Shown in pieces: positions 7,288-14,698 of a stretch of DNA of 15,935 nucleotides. The notes below the pieces were generated by a model. That model was not told the DNA's origin, made no database searches, and worked only from the letters and a program-made list of their open reading frames with translations. The first letter of the stretch is position 1, and every line of letters begins with the position of its first letter. The DNA is taken from assembly GCA_016931435.1 (NCBI GenBank), contig JAFGET010000059.1, forward strand, positions 1 through 15,935, read 5' to 3'. The position numbers and the translations under genes were made by a program. The DNA comes from Candidatus Omnitrophota bacterium. GTDB taxonomy: Bacteria > Omnitrophota > Gorgyraeia > Gygaellales > Profunditerraquicolaceae.

Positions 7288-7956
7288 TTACTCTAATAAC
7301 TTTTGCGATAAGCGATGTACTTGCGGATTAGCCAATGCTAATACTTTCTTTTTTACTGCTCTTGAAAAATATTCTTTCTCAGTTTTAGTTAATTTTTCTC
7401 GCTTAAGTTTCTTTAAAAATAGCTCTTTCTGTTTAGGAGAAAAAACCTGTGACAATGAATATTCAAGGCTTAATTCGTCTTTTACTGAAAGTAATTCATT
7501 CAATTTATTATGAGTTTGCTGAAAATAATTGTTGAATACGGTTTTTAGCCGCTGAGTTGACATTCCTTGATTAACAACATTAAAATCAGCATTATTCTTA
7601 AATTTCCCTAAAAACTCGGAGAATTCTTTTTTGTTGCTGCCTGAAAGAGTTTTATGAAATTTATTGGCCCAGGAAAATTGTAGATTAAAAAATTTATAAA
7701 GAGCTAGTGACATTACCACAAGCGAAACAAAATATGACTTGTCTAAAGGCTTTTTAAAGTACCGATTGACCTTATCGTAATTAAACAGCCCCTTCTCTGC
7801 GCTGTTTGCCAATACTACCGGGAATCCTTCCCAAAGACGCAGGTCGTGGGATTTTACCATATCCGCAAGAGTTAAATTTGCGTTCTGGTCTTCCTCGGAG
7901 CCAAAAAGCGGAAATCCCAATGCATTGATTCTTTTTAAAAGCTCACTATTTTTCAT
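7288..7956 (-). CDS. Unknown protein overlapping the nucleotidyltransferase; putative DNA-binding C-terminus
   Basis: 222 residues, no membrane helix or signal peptide that I accept; a hydrophobic stretch near 75-92 looks like a buried helix. The C-terminal third (from SLEYSLSQVFSPKQKELF to RAVKKKVLALANPQVHRL) has the layout of a winged or sigma-like HTH, with LTKTEKEYFSR followed by a basic helix. I recall similar tails in proteins next to DUF6036 nucleotidyltransferases, but I cannot name the family. Its ATG overlaps the end of the nucleotidyltransferase gene by 11 bases. The pairing and the multi-site operator upstream suggest an antitoxin or autorepressor role, as inference only. Confidence 0.75.
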   Translation of the reverse strand: MKNSELLKRINALGFPLFGSEEDQNANLTLADMVKSHDLRLWEGFPVVLANSAEKGLFNYDKVNRYFKKPLDKSYFVSLVVMSLALYKFFNLQFSWANKFHKTLSGSNKKEFSEFLGKFKNNADFNVVNQGMSTQRLKTVFNNYFQQTHNKLNELLSVKDELSLEYSLSQVFSPKQKELFLKKLKREKLTKTEKEYFSRAVKKKVLALANPQVHRLSQKLLE

Positions 7957-8527
7957 TGACCAAGCCTTCTTTCTTCAAAATCTTCAAGAAGTGTTCAAAA
8001 TTCTTTCTCACTTTCTCTTCTGAAACATCAAAAGAGGCAGTTTCTTTAAAACGCTTCTTCAAGTAGTCAATATCTATATCCTGTTTCTTGTTATTAACTA
8101 GCGCAAGGCAATCGTCAATATCAATTTCCGTAGCCCTAAACAATTTACTTATTACAATGTCGTAATAATTCAAAACTCCAAGATAAATCCTCTCAAGCTC
8201 CTTTACAAGGATATGATTTCCTTTTTCCAACGGCGATTCCAACAACTCTGTAGTATGCACTGATTTGCCTCTGAATAAATCAAATATGAAGCCATCCCCT
8301 CTTTCCCAGCCCCAACCGCTTGCCGATTTATATCCTAGTTGCTTTAAAATAGTTACCAGGTATTCATGCTCATCTAAATTTGGCACTATTAAATCTATAT
8401 CCCTGGTAGATGGTTTCACCCCTAAAAGCGTCAAAGCGGTCCCACCGCAAGCAATCAAATGCACCTTCCTTTTAAAAAAGGTATCCCAAGCGCTGATTCT
8501 ATTCAATAAGCCTTGTTTATCTATCAT
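7946..8527 (-). CDS. DUF6036/AbiEii-like nucleotidyltransferase
   Basis: The minimal nucleotidyltransferase fold is visible; numbering is from ATG 8536. G31-G32-T-A-L opens it, then STRDIDLIV with the two metal aspartates D46 and D48, and a likely third acidic residue D86 in FIFDLF. A later block Y-D-I-V-I-S-K-L-F-R with downstream D139/D141/D142 corresponds to the K...D.D motif of AbiEii-type proteins. Members of this superfamily include type IV toxin AbiEii and MenT, which add nucleotides to tRNA or proteins. The 193-residue start at ATG 8527 is preferred because GGA lies about 5 nt upstream, while ATG 8536 has no ribosome site and lies inside an operator half-site. It is first in a two-gene unit with the overlapping 222-residue protein. 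A toxin-antitoxin or abortive-infection role is likely but not shown. Confidence 0.85.
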   Translation of the reverse strand: MIDKQGLLNRISAWDTFFKRKVHLIACGGTALTLLGVKPSTRDIDLIVPNLDEHEYLVTILKQLGYKSASGWGWERGDGFIFDLFRGKSVHTTELLESPLEKGNHILVKELERIYLGVLNYYDIVISKLFRATEIDIDDCLALVNNKKQDIDIDYLKKRFKETASFDVSEEKVRKNFEHFLKILKKEGLVNEK

Positions 8528-8533
8528 ATATTC

Positions 8534-8584
8534 CATACAATAATTTGTATATATTTATACAATCATCTGTATAAAAGCATACAA
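8534..8584. promoter_or_regulatory. Five-half-site operator with 11-bp period
   Basis: On the plus strand the half-sites CATACAA (8534), TTGTATA (8545), TATACAA (8556), CTGTATA (8567) and CATACAA (8578) begin exactly 11 bp apart and alternate in orientation. The central pair is the perfect palindrome TTGTATA-TATT-TATACAA. The array covers the -10 box, the start point and the first ATG of the nucleotidyltransferase gene, which predicts strong repression by a protein binding one face of the helix. Confidence 0.75.
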
Positions 8585-8604
8585 TATAATTTCTAACTTG
8601 TCAA
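8576..8604 (-). promoter_or_regulatory. Predicted promoter of the nucleotidyltransferase operon
   Basis: A perfect TTGACA (8604-8599) and TATGCT (8581-8576) with 17-bp spacing on the minus strand. The start would fall near 8569, inside the half-site array. Confidence 0.6.
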
Positions 8605-8640
8605 GGAAATACTTGGAAGGAGGCGCGTCTGATAAACAAG

Positions 8641-8683
8641 TAAAACTAGGGGACGTTTCTATAAAACTAGGGGATGTTTCTAT
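8641..8683. repeat. Tandem 21-bp repeat carrying the right copies of the flank motif
   Basis: Two adjacent 21-bp units (8641-8661 and 8662-8682) start TAAAACTAGGGGA and differ only by C/T at one place. Each contains GGGGAyGTTTCTAT. An inverted copy of this motif is at 6708-6721. Such short repeated motifs often flank REP-type or insertion-prone sites; no transposase is present here. Confidence 0.8.
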
Positions 8684-8716
8684 GTTTCTTAAGGCCTAAA
8701 ACCCCCGAAGCGAACC

Positions 8717-10411
8717 CTAGTTTTTCGCAGAAGAATTATCATAAACCGTCAAAGCAAGCTCTAAAGGCACAAAACCTGCGCTCGCTTGGCACTCGTGGGC
8801 TTCTCCGATACTTACGCGCTTGACTTCAAATCCAGCGGCAATCACAAAATCGTAGATAACTTTGGCGCGAGCCTCTGCCAAAGCAAAAAGTGCCGCTTTA
8901 TCCGCGTTTCCTTCCCCGATCAGCTGTCGCTTGATCTCCGCGTTAAGCTTTTCTTCATCATAGACGCCTTCTTTAGACCGGTAAGACTTAGTAAGCCTCC
9001 AAAGGTCCCTGATACCAAAACGGCGCTGATATAACTCCTGATAGACCCAACTCTCCGGGCGTTTTGATTCTTCCTTTAAAATCCGGAAATCATTGTTAAA
9101 AACATCCGTTTTAATTGCCCGCCAATCCACCAGCGGATCATAGCTTCCCTTAATTTCAAGTAAGATTTTCGGCCGCTCCAGCAATAACTTGACGATAGAG
9201 CTTAATTTTTCTTTTTCCGCAGGCGAAAGTTCAGCCTGGCCGGGCGCAAAACGCACATAACCGAACTCTTCGCTGCCGCTCTCTGAGCCGACTAAAGAGC
9301 CTAAGAACGCGAAAGGCTTAGTCACCAGCTTAAAGAAAAAATTCCTTAAAACCTGTCCGATAAGATGAAAATAATGAAAATCCGGCTTACTCATATCTCC
9401 GCTCACCGGCAAGGATATATCGATGCGGTTACGGGAATCTTCTAAAAGCGCCAAGGCAAGGCCAAAAGGAAGATTCAGCGCGTCTTTACTTTCTACCTTA
9501 TCCCCGAAATCAAAACTCTGCACCAGCACTTTATGGCTGGCTTTCAGCCGATTATCTGCTGCCCGATAATCCATACTAAGGTCGAGTTTTCCGCTTTTTA
9601 CCTTATGCCCGACGAATTTAGCGACGTAAGGAGTAAGTACCCCCAGGGCGTAATCATTGAGCTTAAATACGTTTTCGAATGCCAAAGGCGAGGCAAACGG
9701 TTTGACCAATGCCTCGCTGGACATTACCCCCTTGTCATCGAGTTTCGCCTGGAAAGATATTTTTGCTTCTGCCTCGGGGTTAGTTGAGAGATTAGTCACC
9801 TGCAGATTGATGTTATTTAAGGAAGTGGTAAAATTCGGCTCCACGGATAAATCGCTGAAGCGTATAGCCCCGTTCTTGACAGTTATAAGATCTATAACTA
9901 CCAAAGGTAACGGCAAGGCGCCCGTGCCTGATGCAGTGGATACGCCAGGCTTCTGTTCTGTGGCGGGATTTACCGATTGCGGCTGAGCGGGATTTTCTTT
10001 AGGGGCGGCCGGTTTTATCTCATCCTGGGGTATTAAACCTAACAGGTTAATATTGCCGTCTTTCCCAAGCGCCGCATTGACTTTTAGCCCCTCTAAACCT
10101 ATAGACTCTACGCGGTATTTTTTTTCTAATAAGCTGATAAAACTTAAATCCGCCCAGAATCTATCAAATCCCACCATAGCCTGCTTATCAGCATCCTGGA
10201 TATTAAGGCCCTTTACTGTCAGGCGTAATAGAAAAGGATTCAAGATTATCAAACGCACCCTAACCGGATGTTTTAAGATCTTAGTCGCCTGGCTGCCGGC
10301 TATCCATGGCGCAATCAACGGGATAATAACCAGGCTAAGCAGTAAATAAAACACAAAAATTCCGGCAATGATCTTGGCCGCAGCCTTAAAGATCTTTCTT
10401 AATACGCCCAT
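8717..10411 (-). CDS. DUF748 family envelope protein, short form
   Basis: 564 residues. One N-terminal membrane anchor (about 10-35) precedes an AsmA-like beta-rich region (HPVRVRLIILNPFLLRLTVKGLNI..., RVESIGLEGLKV). A Pro/Ala-rich linker (about 130-165) follows, then the DUF748 core (SGKLDLSMDYR, VESKDALNLPFGLALALLEDSRNRIDISLPVSGD). The C-terminus (from YVRFAPGQAELSPAEKEKL, about 390) resembles the OmpA-like end of the family. DUF748 proteins are often near 1000 residues, so the middle is shortened here. Relatives (AsmA, YhdP) are linked to lipid transport between the membranes, so a periplasmic role anchored in the inner membrane is likely. It starts 1 bp after the DUF481 remnant with no clear ribosome site, which suggests coupled translation. 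Confidence 0.85.
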   Translation of the reverse strand: MGVLRKIFKAAAKIIAGIFVFYLLLSLVIIPLIAPWIAGSQATKILKHPVRVRLIILNPFLLRLTVKGLNIQDADKQAMVGFDRFWADLSFISLLEKKYRVESIGLEGLKVNAALGKDGNINLLGLIPQDEIKPAAPKENPAQPQSVNPATEQKPGVSTASGTGALPLPLVVIDLITVKNGAIRFSDLSVEPNFTTSLNNINLQVTNLSTNPEAEAKISFQAKLDDKGVMSSEALVKPFASPLAFENVFKLNDYALGVLTPYVAKFVGHKVKSGKLDLSMDYRAADNRLKASHKVLVQSFDFGDKVESKDALNLPFGLALALLEDSRNRIDISLPVSGDMSKPDFHYFHLIGQVLRNFFFKLVTKPFAFLGSLVGSESGSEEFGYVRFAPGQAELSPAEKEKLSSIVKLLLERPKILLEIKGSYDPLVDWRAIKTDVFNNDFRILKEESKRPESWVYQELYQRRFGIRDLWRLTKSYRSKEGVYDEEKLNAEIKRQLIGEGNADKAALFALAEARAKVIYDFVIAAGFEVKRVSIGEAHECQASAGFVPLELALTVYDNSSAKN

Positions 10412-10412
10412 C

Positions 10413-10700
10413 TTAGAATTTATATTTTATTCCTGCTATGATCTGGGTATCTGTTTTCTTTTTTCCTGCCGGTTCGGAATTATAATCCAGGATATATTTA
10501 ATTTCTAAATCCAGATTATCGCGCAAGGCATTTATAAAAGCTGTTTCAGACCTTAAGATCACCCCGGCGTCACTTTTCAGCCCCGGATATACGGTGAGGT
10601 CTTCGGAAAGAAAAGCTTTTTCAAATATCCTTTTCTTCATAAAGGTATGCGCCACGGCAATAGCAGATTCATCATCCTTAGCAGAAAGCGGAATACCAAG
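10413..10700 (-). pseudogene. C-terminal remnant of a DUF481 outer-membrane barrel protein
   Basis: The open frame 10700 to 10413 encodes about 95 residues matching only the end of DUF481 (YdiY-like salt-induced outer membrane) proteins: AFLSEDLTVYPGL, LRSETAFINALRDNLDLEIKY, LDYNSEPAGKKKTDTQ and the terminal IKYKF. A final aromatic residue is the usual barrel-insertion signal. Family members are about 240-300 residues with a signal peptide; here the frame is closed by TAG at 10701-10703 and no signal peptide or good start exists. The remnant lies between two AsmA/DUF748-type genes and is probably still transcribed with them. I read it as a 5'-deleted gene rather than a functional short protein. 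Confidence 0.75.
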
Positions 10701-10723
10701 CTATCGCCTTTTTTCGCTATTAT

Positions 10724-11434
10724 TTATTTTACAATAACGCTCTTTAAATCTTCCTTCGCTTTCTGTATAATCCCATCAAAAGCCTGCTGTGCCTGCTCTT
10801 TGACCTGGCCTGCCTGAGCCTTAATGTCAAAATTTGCTAAACCCGATAAACCTGCGCGGTCAAGTATCTTTTTCATAATATCTGCGGCAACGCTCGAAGG
10901 ATTAGCCACATCGTAAAAAATCTCATCCAGTTTAAGATCGAATTCGGCAGATTTTATTCCTACCGCGGGAAAATATCCTTTATAGGCGACTTTACCTATC
11001 TTTAACCTTAGCTCATCTATCCGGATTTCCGGAGGCTTTCCTTCTGCGGGCTTCGGCGCAAACAACGCCAAAGAGTTTAAGTTAAACTTTCCGCTTTCAT
11101 TAAGAATAAGGATCAGTTCCTTGACATCGATTACTAATTGCTTAAGGTGCACCCGGTTTGCTAATAACCCCAGGAGGTTAATATCCACAGAGATCCCGGG
11201 AATATCGGCTAAAAGCTTGTCTTTAAAACCGGCGGGATTATAGACTTTTAATCCGGATACCGCGATACCCGGGCGTAATAATCCAATATTGATACTTTTG
11301 ATATCAACCGCCATTCCCGTAGCGGCCTCAACTCCTTTTATAACGGCCGTCTTTACCAGCATATTCCTGGCGATAACTAAACCGCCTAATATGATTACAG
11401 CTACTGCCAGGATAATTAGCAAGATTTTTTTCAT
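10724..11434 (-). CDS. AsmA-like membrane-anchored protein
   Basis: 236 residues with an N-terminal membrane anchor (about 3-23, KKILLIILAVAVIILGG) and then the AsmA-type opening (VEAATGMAVDIKSINIGLLRPGIAVSGLKVYNPAGF), in which beta strands describe nested lipid-transfer-like repeats. The C-terminal quarter is helical and charged (KAQAGQVKEQAQQAFDGIIQKAKEDL). It is far shorter than AsmA proper and carries just one AsmA-like module, so it may work together with the DUF748 protein downstream. AGGA lies 5-6 nt before the ATG. It follows the YihY-type gene by 14 bp, in the same operon. Confidence 0.8.
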   Translation of the reverse strand: MKKILLIILAVAVIILGGLVIARNMLVKTAVIKGVEAATGMAVDIKSINIGLLRPGIAVSGLKVYNPAGFKDKLLADIPGISVDINLLGLLANRVHLKQLVIDVKELILILNESGKFNLNSLALFAPKPAEGKPPEIRIDELRLKIGKVAYKGYFPAVGIKSAEFDLKLDEIFYDVANPSSVAADIMKKILDRAGLSGLANFDIKAQAGQVKEQAQQAFDGIIQKAKEDLKSVIVK

Positions 11435-11448
11435 TTTTCCTACCCCCG

Positions 11449-12768
11449 TTAAATGTCTTTTAAAAGCAGGTTTGCCTGCGACTTTTCTAACAACTCATCA
11501 AACTCCTGCAGGCTATCCTTGATTCTTTTTAGCTCTTTTGTATCTATGACCGGTATAGAGTCGGTCCCGTGGCTTTTTAGTTTATCAATGACATATTTTA
11601 TGGAGAGTAAATTTACATCAACCGCCGGCTGATATGCGGGCACCCTGCTTGTCTCGTCTTGAACGGCAACAAGGATCCCGGTTTCAGTCAACTCGTATAT
11701 TATGTCGCGGATCAGCCTTATGGGAATACCCAGCGCCTGGGATACTTCATGCGCAGTAGGGGCCTTTTCGCCTTTAGCGAAATTCTTGCTTAACAGATTG
11801 ACTATCCTTAACGCAAGCATATTTTTGAACGAACGGCTGACACTTAGACAATCGGGCTCGAATTCATAGGTATCCACGTTCTGATGTGCAAAAGAGATCT
11901 CCGCCCCCAGAAGCACGATCCTCCAGCTTAACTGCATCCATACCAGAAACAAAGGCAGGGCGGCAAAACTTCCGTATATTGCATTATAGTTAGCTACGCC
12001 TACCTGAAAATAGACATATACCCACTGCATAAGCTGATAAACTGTGCCTGCTACGACACCCGCGAGGATGCCGGATTTAAAATTAACTTTTGTATTGGGA
12101 ATAAAAATGTAAATAAAAGTAAACACTACCCAGATTACGGTATAAGGCAGAAAATCAAGCACAAAATTTATCAAAGGAGTAAATACCCCTAACACCGCGA
12201 TCTTCTGGGCTATCATTTTTGCCTGCGTGTTTATAAAAACAGTAACCCCGCTTGCTAAAATCAGCAATATCGGACAGATCAGCATTACCGAAAGATAATC
12301 CGCAAACCTGCGCATCAGGCTGCGCATCCCCTTAATCCCCCAAATATCGTTAAAAGACCGCTCTATATTGCCCAAAACCTTGATCACCGTCCAGAATAAG
12401 AGCGCAACGCCTATTCCGGCGATAACTCCGCCTTTTGTATTCTCAAGCAGAGTATGGGAAAAATTGATTATGTTTGCGATTATTTCGTTCTGGTTGGGGA
12501 CTTTATCCATAAGCTGCTTCTCCAGCATTTTATCCAGCCCAAACCCCTTAGCTATCCCAAAGAACATGGCGAATACAGGCACAATGGAAAGAAGGCTGTA
12601 AAATGTCAAGGCAGAAGCGCGCAAAGAGCATTTATCTTCGTTAAAACCGCGCAGTGATAAAATAAGGATCCTTAGGGTCCTTATAATAAATGAACGTTTC
12701 TTCGGAGTATCCTTCAGGCGTATCCTCCAGATATCCTTGCTTAAAAAATTAACTACCTTATTTTTCAT
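11449..12768 (-). CDS. YihY/BrkB (UPF0761) family membrane protein
   Basis: 439 residues. The core (about 30-300) has six predicted membrane helices and the family hallmarks SLRASALTFYSLLSIVPVFA near the start, FWTVIKVLGNIERSFNDIWG, and the NYNAIYGSFAALPLFLVWMQLSW stretch. The C-terminal 120 residues look like a winged helix (TAHEVSQALGIPIRLIRDIIYELTETGIL) followed by a charged helix, as in longer members of the family; E. coli YihY lacks this extension. The family was once called ribonuclease BN in error; its true role is unknown, with transport or envelope functions proposed. GGAAGGGG just upstream of ATG 12768 supports the start. It lies 15 bp after mscS. Confidence 0.92.
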   Translation of the reverse strand: MKNKVVNFLSKDIWRIRLKDTPKKRSFIIRTLRILILSLRGFNEDKCSLRASALTFYSLLSIVPVFAMFFGIAKGFGLDKMLEKQLMDKVPNQNEIIANIINFSHTLLENTKGGVIAGIGVALLFWTVIKVLGNIERSFNDIWGIKGMRSLMRRFADYLSVMLICPILLILASGVTVFINTQAKMIAQKIAVLGVFTPLINFVLDFLPYTVIWVVFTFIYIFIPNTKVNFKSGILAGVVAGTVYQLMQWVYVYFQVGVANYNAIYGSFAALPLFLVWMQLSWRIVLLGAEISFAHQNVDTYEFEPDCLSVSRSFKNMLALRIVNLLSKNFAKGEKAPTAHEVSQALGIPIRLIRDIIYELTETGILVAVQDETSRVPAYQPAVDVNLLSIKYVIDKLKSHGTDSIPVIDTKELKRIKDSLQEFDELLEKSQANLLLKDI

Positions 12769-12783
12769 ACCCCTTCCTTACTC

Positions 12784-13596
12784 CTATTTTTTCTGCTGGT
12801 ATAGATGCACATCCTGCTGGGGAAACGGTATAGTGATGCCGTTTTTCTCCAATTCCAATTTACCATTCTCTAAAGTATCAAAATAAACCGCCCAATAATC
12901 CCCGGGCTTGACCCATGGCCTGCATACAAGGTTTACGCTGCTATTGCCCAATTCCGAAACCGCGATAACCGGCTTAGGCTCTTTTAGAACTCTGGGGTCA
13001 TCCGCCACTACTTTTTCCAGCGCCTCCTTCGCCTTCTTTATATCATCGTTATAGGAAATACCGAAAACCAGGTCTATCCTTCTTTTTCCGATGGCGCTGA
13101 AATTACTGATGTTATCCCCTGTAACTTTTGCGTTTGGCACGGTAATGCGCCTGTTGTCAGGATGATTCAAAACAGTATTGAATATCTGGATCTCCTCTAC
13201 TGTCCCGATAGTCCCGCCGGCTTCGATAAAATCTCCTACCTTAAACGGCTTAAAGATAATAAGCAGGACTCCTGCGGCAAAATTAGCCAGGGAACCCTGC
13301 AGAGCCAAGCCTATTGCCAGGCCGGCGGCGCCGATAATAGCAATGAACGACGTAGTCTCAACGCCGATCTTATTTAAAGCCGCTATGCATACGAAAATAA
13401 GAAGCACGTAATAAACAGCGTGTTTAAGAAAAGAGGCAAGGGTTTCATCCAGCTTTGAATTTACCATAGCAACGCCTACCATTTTAGACACAAAACGCGC
13501 TATCCGTTTTCCGATAATAAATATTAATAAGGCATAAACAAAACTTAAGCCATATTGCATCACATATTCTATAGCTTTATCTATTACATTCTGCAT
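12784..13596 (-). CDS. mscS: Small-conductance mechanosensitive channel MscS
   Basis: 270 residues, close to E. coli MscS in size. Three membrane helices are predicted: TM1 (about 14-32), TM2 (about 55-76) and the pore-lining TM3 (about 86-118), whose Gly/Ala pattern GAAGLAIGLALQGSLANFAAG is the MscS signature. The beta domain follows (KPFKVGDFIEAGGTIGTVEEI and the NHPDNRRITVPNAKVTGDNISNFS block), then the cytoplasmic vestibule domain. The channel releases solutes on osmotic down-shock. GAGG 6 nt before ATG 13596 supports the start. It is first in the operon with the YihY, AsmA-like and DUF748 genes, all envelope proteins. Confidence 0.95.
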   Translation of the reverse strand: MQNVIDKAIEYVMQYGLSFVYALLIFIIGKRIARFVSKMVGVAMVNSKLDETLASFLKHAVYYVLLIFVCIAALNKIGVETTSFIAIIGAAGLAIGLALQGSLANFAAGVLLIIFKPFKVGDFIEAGGTIGTVEEIQIFNTVLNHPDNRRITVPNAKVTGDNISNFSAIGKRRIDLVFGISYNDDIKKAKEALEKVVADDPRVLKEPKPVIAVSELGNSSVNLVCRPWVKPGDYWAVYFDTLENGKLELEKNGITIPFPQQDVHLYQQKK

Positions 13597-13647
13597 ATCT
13601 GCCTCGTTACGTTAGTACCCTTATATTCAACATCCTTTAATGTAATT

Positions 13648-13675
13648 ATTTTATACTCATTCCCAAGCAAGTCAA
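13648..13675 (-). promoter_or_regulatory. Predicted promoter of the mscS envelope operon
   Basis: TTGACT (13675-13670) and TAAAAT (13653-13648) on the minus strand with 16 bp between them. The predicted start near 13641 leaves a leader of about 45 nt. Confidence 0.6.
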
Positions 13676-13696
13676 AATAAATTTTAATCAAGGATG

Positions 13697-13800
13697 CCCC
13701 CCCCCCGCGCAGGCCACTATGCTCTGCGCTTCGGCCTTCCCATAGGCCGCGCCCAAGTAAAGATATCTGGCCCGAAATACCAGACATTGTCAGAAAAGGT
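13697..13800. other. GC-rich non-coding block with a C10 run
   Basis: A run of ten C (13697-13706) leads into a GC-rich stretch with a GCGCAG (13707-13712)/CTGCGC (13724-13729) stem and repeated GGCC. It stands out from the AT-rich surroundings and lies between the peroxiredoxin terminator and the mscS promoter. An 83-codon frame crosses it but also crosses the terminator, so I do not call a gene. Confidence 0.5.
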
Positions 13801-13820
13801 TTTCCCCGGGCTAAATAATA

Positions 13821-13858
13821 AAAAACAGGCCACATAGTATATAAATGGCCTGCTTTTT
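13821..13858 (-). terminator. Intrinsic terminator after the peroxiredoxin gene
   Basis: CAGGCCA (13826-13832) and TGGCCTG (13846-13852) form a 7-bp stem with a 13-nt loop. A runs precede and T runs follow on the plus strand, so it can act on both strands; the minus-strand transcript of the peroxiredoxin gene is the evident user. Confidence 0.85.
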
Positions 13859-13875
13859 GATCGGTAACCAGGCGG

Positions 13876-14568
13876 TTATTTCAGCTTAAGCGGCTTAAAG
13901 CACATAAACCAATCAAGGCACTTAATACCCTCTTTTTCCGCGCCATCAACCCTATCCTTTGCCGCCCCGCAGCTTCCCGGAGGAGGCACGATTACATCAT
14001 CTCCCGGCTGCCAATCGGCAGGGGTAGCTACTTTATAAGTATCGGCGGTCTGCATGGCAATAATCATGCGTTTGATCTCCTGAAAATTACGCCCCATTGA
14101 CGAAGGATAAAATATCATCGCTCTGACTATAGCTCCCGGATCCATAAAGAACACCGCGCGTACCGGGCTAATATCGCTTGCCGCGGGTTGAACCATGCCG
14201 TATTTATGCGCGACATCCATCTTAACATCCGCGATAACCGGGAATCTTATCTCAACGTTCTTCATGCCTTTATACTCTATCTTTTCTTTGATTGTCCTTA
14301 GCCATGCGATATGGCTATAGTGGCTATCGATAGAAAGGCCGATAAGCTTACAGTTGAGCGCCTCAAACTCCTTTTCCATCGAAGCGAAGGTCATAAACTC
14401 ACTTGTGCATACCGGGGTAAAATCAGCCGGGTGGCTAAACAAAATCACCCACTTACCTTTGTAATCATCCGGAAACTTGATTTTTCCCTGCGTAGTATCC
14501 GCTTCAAATGCCGGAGCTTTTTCTCCGATAAGAGGCACCCTAGCCACAGCTTCCATAGTATTCTCCAT
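13876..14568 (-). CDS. Peroxiredoxin, Prx6-related archaeal type
   Basis: 230 residues. The peroxidatic cysteine C54 lies in HPADFTPVCTSEF. The long C-terminal arm (GDDVIVPPPGSCG..., then KCLDWFMCFK) carries C217 and C223, matching the arrangement in archaeal thioredoxin peroxidases such as that of Aeropyrum, where a C-terminal cysteine resolves the disulfide. An additional C200 is in GSCG. The enzyme reduces H2O2 and alkyl hydroperoxides in the cytoplasm with an unidentified electron donor; the nearby iron-sulfur and hemerythrin genes fit an oxygen-defence locus. AGGAGG 8 nt before ATG 14568 is a strong ribosome site. A 23-bp palindrome 94 bp upstream resembles the site at the perR promoter. 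Confidence 0.95.
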   Translation of the reverse strand: MENTMEAVARVPLIGEKAPAFEADTTQGKIKFPDDYKGKWVILFSHPADFTPVCTSEFMTFASMEKEFEALNCKLIGLSIDSHYSHIAWLRTIKEKIEYKGMKNVEIRFPVIADVKMDVAHKYGMVQPAASDISPVRAVFFMDPGAIVRAMIFYPSSMGRNFQEIKRMIIAMQTADTYKVATPADWQPGDDVIVPPPGSCGAAKDRVDGAEKEGIKCLDWFMCFKPLKLK

Positions 14569-14661
14569 TTTAATTACCTCCTGTTTTTTAAATTAATTTT
14601 ACTCACTTAACACGCGCCTTTTTAAAAACTAGCCTCTGCCGCCTCCTTTCGTAGCTAATCT

Positions 14662-14684
14662 TAAATAGTAATTTATACTATTTA
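14662..14684. promoter_or_regulatory. PerR-type operator upstream of the peroxiredoxin gene
   Basis: Perfect 23-bp palindrome with 9-bp arms and a 5-bp centre; its core is ATAGTA-N5-TACTAT (14665-14681). It shares the ATAGkA-N5-TmCTAT pattern with the palindrome in the perR promoter. A clear -35/-10 pair is hard to choose here; a TATAAA lies inside the palindrome. Confidence 0.65.
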
Positions 14685-14698
14685 TGGGTTAAAAAAAT

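Noticed and set aside
13584..13835. 83-codon frame upstream of mscS
   Set aside because: It begins in the loop side of the peroxiredoxin terminator, crosses the poly-C run and the mscS promoter, overlaps the mscS start and resembles no family I know.
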